Assembly: GCA_902783735.1 (NCBI GenBank)
Contig: CACZSE010000252.1
Span: 1-6,074 of the forward strand
Direction of reading: 5' to 3'
Length of the DNA stretch: 6,074 nt
DNA from: an uncultured Lachnospiraceae bacterium
GTDB lineage: Bacteria > Bacillota > Clostridia > Lachnospirales > Lachnospiraceae
Positions within the stretch are counted from its first letter, which is position 1. Every line of letters starts with the position of its first letter. Under the pieces are notes generated by a model. The model worked only from the letters and a program-made list of their open reading frames with translations, was not told the DNA's origin and did not search any database. Positions 1-5,178 of this stretch are shown here, in pieces. A program made the translations under genes and the position numbers.

Positions 1-168
1 CTCTTCTGTACTATACGCTGCGGATGGGGTTGGGACAGCTTTATTAAAGAAGCCAATGCCGGCAAAGGCTTAAAGATGCCCTACTGGTTAAAGAATTACA
101 TGAGATTTTTTGTACCTGTAGTTTTAATGGTCATCCTCATAGTCGGCCTTGTCGGTTTCTTTAAATAA
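1..168 (+). CDS. Sodium-dependent transporter (NSS/SNF family), C-terminal end only
   Basis: This is the last 55 codons of a gene that enters from the left edge, in frame from base 1 and ending at TAA 166-168. The visible residues start with a short loop containing GWGWDSFIKEANAGKGLKMP. A basic/aromatic stretch (YWLKNYMRFF) follows, then a final hydrophobic helix (about residues 37-54, VPVVLMVILIVGLVGFF) that runs to the C-terminus. The Gly-Trp-Gly-Trp pair, the 'EAN.GKGLK.P.W' loop and a last membrane helix ending the protein are typical of bacterial neurotransmitter:sodium symporter homologues, which import amino acids or related solutes with sodium across the cytoplasmic membrane. Substrate cannot be told from this fragment. 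Its last 8 bases overlap the end of the convergent methyltransferase gene. No separate terminator is visible, so its transcript probably runs into antisense sequence of that gene. Family assignment is fairly secure although less than an eighth of the protein is visible. Confidence 0.82.
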   Translation, partial: LFCTIRCGWGWDSFIKEANAGKGLKMPYWLKNYMRFFVPVVLMVILIVGLVGFFK

Positions 169-994
169 TTGTTTTACACAGCTCATAAAACGCAACTGCG
201 CTCGCAGCTGCCACATTTAGTGAATCGACTCCGTGGTACATGGGTATCTTTGCCGTATATGTGCAGGCATCTATTGCCTGCTTGGGCAGACCTTCTCCTT
301 CACTACCAAGTACTACAGCTACCTTCTCTGCATCTTTTAATCTCTTATCAGATACTGATATTGAATCATCTGTCAATGCCATGGCAACTGTTGCAAATCC
401 AAGCTCATTTAACTTCTTTATAGTTATGTCAACCTTTATGAGCGGTATCTGAAAAACAGTTCCCATACTCACTCTCGCTGCGCGTCTGTAGAAAGGATCC
501 GCGCAGTTATCAGTTAACATAACTCCATCCATTCCGAGAGCTGCCGCACTTCTTATGATCGCTCCCACATTGGTTGGGTTTACAATGTCATATAATACGG
601 CTATTCTCTTTTTCCCCTGCAAAAATATCTCAGTATCTTCCATGGGTTTTCTGCGCATAGCTGCCAGTATACCTCTTGTCATCGCAAAGCCTGTCAGCTG
701 ATTTATGACCTCAAGAGGGGCTGTATAAACATTTATCTCTTTTGACTTTTTATCTCCAAAGACTTCCGCTATCTTATCTGTTATCGGAAGGGTTTCCTTT
801 TCATAAAGATCATCCTGAACAAGCAATGATAAAGGCTCGAAACCTGCAGCTATTGCCCTCTTGATCACATTGGGACTTTCAGCGATGAAGATCCCCGGCT
901 TTGGCTCATAGTATCTTAACAGTTGCACTTCCGAAAGTTTTGAATATATATTCAGTTCTTCACTATCAAACGAATCTATGTCTATCCTGTTCAA
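161..994 (-). CDS. TrmH/SpoU-family RNA 2'-O-methyltransferase
   Basis: A 277-residue SPOUT-class enzyme that would transfer a methyl group from S-adenosylmethionine to a ribose 2'-OH in tRNA or rRNA in the cytoplasm. All three SpoU motifs are intact: motif 1 at residues 139-150 (N-P-T-N-V-G-A-I-I-R, with Asn142 and Arg148), motif 2 at 225-237 (VAVVLGSEGEGLP) and motif 3 at 249-264 (KIPMYHGVDSLNVAAA), which together form the trefoil-knot cofactor pocket. The N-terminal 100 residues (including YYEPKPGIFIAES) resemble the substrate-binding part common in clostridial members. The start is TTG at 994-992, with AGGA nine bases upstream. An in-frame TAA two codons before it excludes a longer product, and the next in-frame Met is beyond residue 100. 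The gene lies downstream of the CofE-like gene, separated by a strong hairpin, with no clear promoter of its own. The target nucleotide cannot be deduced, so no gene symbol is given. Confidence 0.93.
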   Translation of the reverse strand: MNRIDIDSFDSEELNIYSKLSEVQLLRYYEPKPGIFIAESPNVIKRAIAAGFEPLSLLVQDDLYEKETLPITDKIAEVFGDKKSKEINVYTAPLEVINQLTGFAMTRGILAAMRRKPMEDTEIFLQGKKRIAVLYDIVNPTNVGAIIRSAAALGMDGVMLTDNCADPFYRRAARVSMGTVFQIPLIKVDITIKKLNELGFATVAMALTDDSISVSDKRLKDAEKVAVVLGSEGEGLPKQAIDACTYTAKIPMYHGVDSLNVAAASAVAFYELCKTII

Positions 995-1025
995 CTCTTA
1001 TTTTCCTGCCATGAATTTTTCAGTT

Positions 1026-1057
1026 AAGAAAGAGGCGGTATGATCCGCCTCTTTCTT
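1026..1057 (-). terminator. Rho-independent terminator after the CofE-like gene
   Basis: A perfect 13-bp inverted repeat (1026-1038 and 1045-1057) encloses a 6-base loop. It lies 15 bases beyond the stop codon of the CofE-like gene. On the minus strand the GC core GAGGCGG/CCGCCTC is followed by TTTCTT, giving a GC stem plus U-rich tail. Because the outer stem pairs A-rich with T-rich sequence, it could also stop transcripts on the plus strand. Only 31 bases separate its far edge from the methyltransferase start codon. It may therefore be a partial, intercistronic terminator rather than a complete stop. Confidence 0.85.
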
Positions 1058-1071
1058 GTGTGTTATGTAAA

Positions 1072-2265
1072 CTAGTTTGTATAATTGTCAAAGTATCCCT
1101 GTACAAGTACTACAGGTGTACCCTTGTCGCCGGAACCCGAAGTAAGGTCACAGAGTGATCCGATCAGGTCTGTGAGCTGACGCGGTGTTGTTCCCTCACT
1201 TGCCATCTTTCCGACAAGATCCGCATCCTTCTTTCTGATGCTCTCAGAGATAGCATCCTTAAGCGCCTGTCCAGAAAGGTTTGCGAAATCGTTATCAGCA
1301 AGATACTTAAGCTTTAACTCATTGGGTGTTCCGATCAGTCCGTCGGTAAATGCAGGTGAAACTACCGGATCTGCAAGCTCCCAGATCTTTCCCTTGGGAT
1401 CCTTGAATGCGCCGTCACCATATACCATGACTTCCACATGCTTGCCTGTTCTCTCTAATATGTTAGACTGAATATCAAGTACAAGCTGCTTGCATTCTCT
1501 GGGGAAGAGCTTTACCTGACCTTCGGTCGCCTTGTTTGAACCTAAAAGTCCGTACATCTCGTTGCATCCGCTTCCGTTTACGGGTGCGTTCATGATCTCG
1601 TCAAGACCGAATACCTTTTCTGCACCTGCTGCCTTAAGTATCCTCTTTGTCCTGGCTCTTGTATGTATATCACAGTTTATAACATTCTTTGTGTAGTCAA
1701 GGATCGCCTTTGCCTGATTTGCAAATATGATCTCCACATCACATCCTGTTTCCTTGATAAGATCGCTATAGTATTCAACATAGTCAACACCGGTAAACTC
1801 ATGCTTGCTATATCCGAACAGTTCGCGATACTTCTCGAGCGTAAGTACATCACTGTATGGATTTACACCTGCCTCATCTATCTTATCGAGACTTACAAGT
1901 TCATTTCCAACCTCATCCGAAGGATATGAGAGCATGAGAACGATCTTCTTTGCTCCCATTGCTATGCCCTTAAGACAGATAGCAAAACGGTTTCTTGAAA
2001 GGATGGGGAAGATCACACCTATTGTGCCTCCACCAAGCTTTGCTCTGACATCTGAAGCGATATCATCTATTGTACAATAGTTGCCCTGTGACCTTGCTAC
2101 TATTGACTCTGTTACAGAGATAACATCTCTGTCTCTTAACTCAAAGCCTTCATATTCAGCAGCCTCAACAACGCTGTCTGTAACTATCTGAGCAAGATCG
2201 TCACCCTGTCTGATGATGGGACAACGAATACCTCTTGATACTGTTCCAACTCTTCTTTCTGACAT
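1072..2265 (-). CDS. Coenzyme F420-0:L-glutamate ligase (CofE)-family protein
   Basis: A 397-residue protein. The preferred start is ATG 2265-2263, preceded by GGGAGG with 5 bases spacing. The reading frame extends 23 codons further to a TTG at 2334, but that lies at the predicted transcription start and has no ribosome binding site. The N-terminal region (residues 1-120) carries the F420-ligase family pattern: GIRCPIIRQGDDLA at 12-25, then LRDRDVISVTESIVARSQGN at 43-62 and KLGGGTIGVIFPILSRNRF at 76-94. The C-terminal half has VYGDGAFKDPKG at 281-292 and ELADPVVSPAFTDG at 296-309. Family members with known function add L-glutamate to F420-0 by a GTP-dependent amide ligation. Archaeal CofE is about 250 residues, so this protein is roughly 150 longer. 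Lachnospiraceae are not known to make F420, so the real substrate is probably different: an ATP/GTP-dependent amino-acid ligation is inference only. It is divergent from a LysR regulator and likely controlled by it. Confidence 0.82.
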   Translation of the reverse strand: MSERRVGTVSRGIRCPIIRQGDDLAQIVTDSVVEAAEYEGFELRDRDVISVTESIVARSQGNYCTIDDIASDVRAKLGGGTIGVIFPILSRNRFAICLKGIAMGAKKIVLMLSYPSDEVGNELVSLDKIDEAGVNPYSDVLTLEKYRELFGYSKHEFTGVDYVEYYSDLIKETGCDVEIIFANQAKAILDYTKNVINCDIHTRARTKRILKAAGAEKVFGLDEIMNAPVNGSGCNEMYGLLGSNKATEGQVKLFPRECKQLVLDIQSNILERTGKHVEVMVYGDGAFKDPKGKIWELADPVVSPAFTDGLIGTPNELKLKYLADNDFANLSGQALKDAISESIRKKDADLVGKMASEGTTPRQLTDLIGSLCDLTSGSGDKGTPVVLVQGYFDNYTN

Positions 2266-2318
2266 TTTTACCTCCCGGGAATACCCCAATATAAAACACT
2301 TGCAATAGCTGATCACTG

Positions 2319-2347
2319 TTGCGTTAGTCAGCAATTATGATTATAAT
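2319..2347 (+). promoter_or_regulatory. Predicted promoter of the LysR-type regulator
   Basis: On the plus strand TTGCGT (2319-2324) and an exact TATAAT (2342-2347) are separated by 17 bases. Only three of six -35 bases match consensus, so it may need help or be weak. The start would be near 2354, leaving a leader of about 90 bases before the ATG at 2444. Both promoters use the shared ATTATAAT block at 2340-2347, so polymerase probably cannot occupy both at once. Confidence 0.5.
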
Positions 2348-2356
2348 CGAATCATA
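2336..2356. promoter_or_regulatory. Candidate LysR operator overlapping both -10 boxes
   Basis: A perfect inverted repeat TATGATT-N7-AATCATA covers the -10 boxes of both divergent promoters and the predicted start of the lysR-type transcript. LysR-family proteins usually bind interrupted dyads near the divergent promoter and repress their own gene. The position fits that model, but binding has not been shown and the block is AT-rich, so some symmetry could be chance. Confidence 0.5.
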
Positions 2357-2368
2357 GATATAAGTAAA
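2340..2368 (-). promoter_or_regulatory. Predicted sigma-A promoter of the CofE-like gene
   Basis: On the minus strand a -35 box TTTACT (2368-2363, four of six consensus bases) and an exact -10 box TATAAT (2345-2340) are separated by 17 bases, the optimal spacing. Transcription would start near 2333, giving a leader of about 68 bases before the ATG at 2265. It shares its -10 core with the oppositely directed promoter and is overlaid by an inverted repeat. Confidence 0.6.
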
Positions 2369-2395
2369 TCAGAATATTTTAATGTCTGATATCAG
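2368..2395. promoter_or_regulatory. Second candidate LysR site: ATCAG/CTGAT inverted repeats
   Basis: ATCAGA at 2368-2373 and TCTGAT at 2385-2390 form an inverted repeat with an 11-base spacer. The second arm also begins a perfect 10-bp palindrome, CTGATATCAG (2386-2395). These three half-sites sit directly upstream of the -35 box of the CofE-like promoter, a usual place for an activating LysR-type protein to bind. A further CTGATCA occurs at 2309-2315, between that promoter and its gene. Confidence 0.4.
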
Positions 2396-2443
2396 TTTTT
2401 CTTATATTGCTTATGTGGTTTACATAATCTATGGAGGAATATC

Positions 2444-3328
2444 ATGCAGGCTAAACTGGAACATTACAAGATCTTTAAAGCTGTCGCTGATTCAGGTAAT
2501 ATCTCAGCCTGTGCAAGGGAACTGTATCTCAGCCAATCGGCAGTCAGCCAGTCGATAAAGATATTGGAGGATTCCCTGGGCGTAAGACTGTTTTCAAGGA
2601 CATCTCGCGGAGTTATGTTAACCACAGATGGAAATACTCTCTATGAATATGTATCAAGCGCTCTCTCGCTCTTGGAAGCGGGTGAAACAAGACTTGGCGA
2701 ATCCAAAAATCTGGTAAGAGGCGAATTAAAAATAGGCGCCAGCAACACTCTGACAGAAAGCTATCTTTTAAACATTTTGCATGAGTATCACAAGCTCTAT
2801 CCCGGAGTAAGGGTAAAGATATTAAACGGAACTTCAAAACGTGTAATGAATTATCTGAACAGCGGTATTGTCGATATAGCATTTGCAACTACAAATGAAA
2901 GAGACGATCACTTTGAATCATATATGTGCTTCAAGACTCATACAGCCTTTGTCGCTGCTCCCGATTACGATATTGATTTTGACAAGACCTATACACTTAA
3001 AGAGATCTCAAAGCTTCCTCTCATACTGCTTGAAAAAGAAGCAGGCTCAAGAAGATTTCTTGAGGACTGCTTCCTAAAACACGGTCTGAGACTCGAGCCC
3101 GAAATAGAGCTGGCCAGTTATGAACTTTTAATATCTCTAGCCGGCATCGGCCTCGGTGTTGCCGGTATCACAGAAGAATTCTCACAGGCTGCACTTAAAG
3201 CCGGCAGTGTAAAAAAGCTTAAACTTTCTCAAACGCTTCCCGACAGAGCTGTGAGCATGCTCTCGATGAAAAATACGGAGGCTTCCGTATCTGCAAAGAA
3301 ATTCATGGATCTTGTGATATCTTCATGA
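2444..3328 (+). CDS. LysR-family transcriptional regulator
   Basis: A 294-residue protein, the standard LysR length. The N-terminal winged helix-turn-helix spans about residues 4-62; within it NISACARELYLSQSAVSQSIKILEDSLGVRLFSR (19-52) is a textbook LysR recognition region, and a linker helix follows to about 88. Residues 92-294 form the co-inducer-binding domain, starting at VRGELKIGAS and including a glycine-rich ISLAGIGLGVAGI segment that matches the family's hinge/ligand-pocket region. The start ATG has GGAGG six bases upstream. It is divergent from the CofE-like gene with shared, overlapping promoters and dyad sites, the arrangement in which such regulators normally control the adjacent gene in response to a small metabolite linked to its pathway. 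The effector cannot be predicted. Its end converges on the esterase gene, with 85 bases between and no clear hairpin terminator. Confidence 0.93.
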   Translation: MQAKLEHYKIFKAVADSGNISACARELYLSQSAVSQSIKILEDSLGVRLFSRTSRGVMLTTDGNTLYEYVSSALSLLEAGETRLGESKNLVRGELKIGASNTLTESYLLNILHEYHKLYPGVRVKILNGTSKRVMNYLNSGIVDIAFATTNERDDHFESYMCFKTHTAFVAAPDYDIDFDKTYTLKEISKLPLILLEKEAGSRRFLEDCFLKHGLRLEPEIELASYELLISLAGIGLGVAGITEEFSQAALKAGSVKKLKLSQTLPDRAVSMLSMKNTEASVSAKKFMDLVISS

Positions 3329-3413
3329 CTACCATGTCGATTCAATATTTCGCTCTAATAAAAAATGCTAAATAAGAACTTCTCTGTAGGTGTTGTGTTG
3401 TCATACTGTCTGT

Positions 3414-4493
3414 TCAATCAAAAAAACCTTCCCCTGTAACAATGTGTATGAATTGTCGTACTTCTTCCCATGCTTCCATTGACTCCGGGAAAGATGACAG
3501 TCCCAGTTGGAATACATGGAACATACCCGGATAAACATGTTTTTTTACCCTTACGCCTGCAGCCTTAGCTTTTTCCGCTACCGATACCGTATCATCCAAA
3601 AGCATCTCAAGTTCTCCCACCTGCATGAGCATGGGAGGAAATCCGTTGAATACACCATAGATCGGTGAGATATAAGGCAGTGCCGGATTGTGGTTAACAT
3701 AATAACCCTTTTTATATACCATGGTATGCTTCGTACCGCCAAATATCGGATCGCTGTCATAGTTTTCCTGATATGAATCTCCGCTCTTTGTAAGATCTGC
3801 CCAGGCAGACATGGTTATGATACCTGCCGGGAGACTTATCTTATGGTCTCTTAAAAACAGACACAGTGCCAGTGCCAGTCCTCCTCCTGCCGAATCACCC
3901 GATACTATTATCCTGTCGGATCTGTATCCGTGATCCATCAGCCATCTGTAAGATGCTATCGCATCATCGAGTGCCGCAGGGTACGGATGCTCGGGAGCAA
4001 CACGATAATCTACGCTTAAGACATCAAAGCCTCCCGTAAGTTCATAATAAAATGCTGCCACCGCTCTGTAAGTATTGTGCAGCTTTCCGTAGTATCCTCC
4101 GCCATGTAACTGCAATATGACATATCGTTTATCATGAGGTGTGTCATCATCCTTCTTTTCCAAAAGTTCCATTTTGAAAAAATCATGATTGATGATGTTG
4201 TTTTTGAGATGAGCGGCATATTTAAACTCTTTTTCATGCTCGCTGATCAAGTTTTGAAGATCACCGTTTAATCGCATGGGGCCCAATACCGGAAGATGAT
4301 TTGCCACCTGAACTATCCTTCTGGCAGTCTTTCCGCGCCGGCTTATATCTTCTTTTTTCTTCTCTTCTTCCTTTTGATCGATCGGAATATTCAGCGCTTC
4401 CAGCCTCGCTTCAAGCTTACTTTTTCTTACCTGAAGTCCTTCCGCTCTTTTTACTCTTCCTTTATCAAATGTGGAACCGTCTGCTGAATTCAT
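3414..4493 (-). CDS. Alpha/beta hydrolase, hormone-sensitive-lipase (family IV) type esterase
   Basis: A 359-residue probable carboxylesterase, last gene of a three-gene operon. The oxyanion-hole motif HGGG is at 130-133, the nucleophile motif GDSAGG at 199-204 (Ser201) and the catalytic histidine in YPGMFHVF (His326). The family also shows the DYRVAPEHPYPAALDD segment at 162-177. The acid is less clear: where many relatives have Asp in a DPLxDE motif, this has GELEMLLDD (residues 293-301), so Glu296 or one of Asp300/301 would serve. About 120 residues precede the hydrolase core. The first 60 are highly charged (a KEEEKKKED run at 41-49) and may be helical; there is no signal peptide or membrane segment, so it is cytoplasmic or membrane-associated via its partner. 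ATG 4493 overlaps the upstream gene by 29 bp, with AAAGG seven bases before it. It would hydrolyse an acyl ester; the substrate is unknown. Confidence 0.9.
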   Translation of the reverse strand: MNSADGSTFDKGRVKRAEGLQVRKSKLEARLEALNIPIDQKEEEKKKEDISRRGKTARRIVQVANHLPVLGPMRLNGDLQNLISEHEKEFKYAAHLKNNIINHDFFKMELLEKKDDDTPHDKRYVILQLHGGGYYGKLHNTYRAVAAFYYELTGGFDVLSVDYRVAPEHPYPAALDDAIASYRWLMDHGYRSDRIIVSGDSAGGGLALALCLFLRDHKISLPAGIITMSAWADLTKSGDSYQENYDSDPIFGGTKHTMVYKKGYYVNHNPALPYISPIYGVFNGFPPMLMQVGELEMLLDDTVSVAEKAKAAGVRVKKHVYPGMFHVFQLGLSSFPESMEAWEEVRQFIHIVTGEGFFD

Positions 4494-5178
4494 GCTCCGC
4501 CTTTCTGCCTCCGAACAGTATCAAAACAAACAGATACAGACATGTGACCACTTCACATATGAGTGGCATGACAACGCTCTCTATACGCCCCGCAAAATAA
4601 AGAATTATAAGAAATAACGAGATTATCCCCGTAAGAAGCAGCAGCAGTATATAGCTCTGCCAACGGCTTCTGTTTATGATCATCAAAAGCGCCACTACAA
4701 GATCTCCAAGCAACAAAACCCCCGGAATGGCCCATTGCAAAGCCCATCCTCTCATGCCCGTACAGCTGTCAATGGCAAACAGCAGACAGATAGTGATCAT
4801 TATCTGCAGTCCAACCTTTGATGCAAAGCCGGAATCATGATCTACCCAGTATTTTAGAGAAAGGTATATATAAAGTAATGCAACACCTGTAATAAAAGAC
4901 CATGGATACGAAACCGTGGTGACTTTGTTTATAAGTATCATGAGTAATTCTGCCAATACAAATATCAACAGTATGACTCTTAAAGCCAAACGCAATTTTC
5001 TTAGCCGTCCCTCTACATCGGGATATGGAGCATCATCGCCGAAAAGGTCTATTATGCGATCTGTTTCTTCCTTCTCTGTCTCCTGAGTCACACAATGACA
5101 CAAGGGACAGGTTTCGCCGCTGTGAAATAATATGATGTTGCAGTTCGGACATCTGCTGATGATCCTTTTACTATTCAT
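4465..5178 (-). CDS. Zinc-ribbon six-transmembrane protein (DUF6320-like)
   Basis: With the chosen start the protein has 237 residues. Two Cys pairs, CPNC (10-13) and CPLC (24-27), form a short zinc ribbon at the N-terminus. An acidic linker (30-57) follows, then six hydrophobic segments at about 66-83, 94-110, 120-136, 148-168, 174-195 and 202-222, ending in a short basic tail (GGRKAEHEFSRRFHI). There is no signal peptide, so the ribbon probably faces the cytoplasm. The layout and the neighbouring alcohol-acetyltransferase-like gene match what I recall of DUF6320, a family with no established function. The start ATG 5178 overlaps the upstream stop by 8 bp (ATGAATAG), suggesting translational reinitiation. 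Alternatives are ATG 5199 (244 residues, GGAGG 15 bases upstream) and GTG 5232. Residues before the first Cys are poorly constrained, so the start is uncertain. It may anchor or regulate the flanking acyltransferase and esterase at the membrane; that is inference. Confidence 0.78.
   Translation of the reverse strand: MNSKRIISRCPNCNIILFHSGETCPLCHCVTQETEKEETDRIIDLFGDDAPYPDVEGRLRKLRLALRVILLIFVLAELLMILINKVTTVSYPWSFITGVALLYIYLSLKYWVDHDSGFASKVGLQIMITICLLFAIDSCTGMRGWALQWAIPGVLLLGDLVVALLMIINRSRWQSYILLLLLTGIISLFLIILYFAGRIESVVMPLICEVVTCLYLFVLILFGGRKAEHEFSRRFHI

Noticed and set aside
192..210. Near-palindromic GC-rich stretch CTGCG-ct-CGCAG as a shared terminator for the transporter and methyltransferase.
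   Set aside because: The loop would be only two bases, no T-run follows, and it lies within the coding sequence for the methyltransferase C-terminus.
998..1012. A four-codon mini-ORF (ATG ... TAA) in frame just upstream of the methyltransferase TTG, possibly a nonsense-mutated longer start or a leader peptide.
   Set aside because: Too short to judge. The AGGA inside it works as the ribosome binding site for the TTG, and the family N-terminus is already complete without it.
2266..2334. A 23-codon N-terminal extension of the CofE-like protein from a TTG at 2334.
   Set aside because: It starts at the predicted transcription start without a ribosome binding site and its residues do not fit the family. 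ATG 2265 has GGGAGG five bases upstream.
3329..3413. Terminator between the convergent LysR regulator and esterase genes.
   Set aside because: No stem of useful length followed by a T-run was found on either strand. An A-run at 3359-3365 has no hairpin ahead of it in the right orientation.
4301..4600. Plus-strand open frame of 99 codons opposite the esterase/zinc-ribbon junction.
   Set aside because: It is antisense to two well-supported overlapping genes and has no ribosome binding site or recognisable protein features. Several other long plus- and minus-strand frames in the window were dismissed for the same reason.
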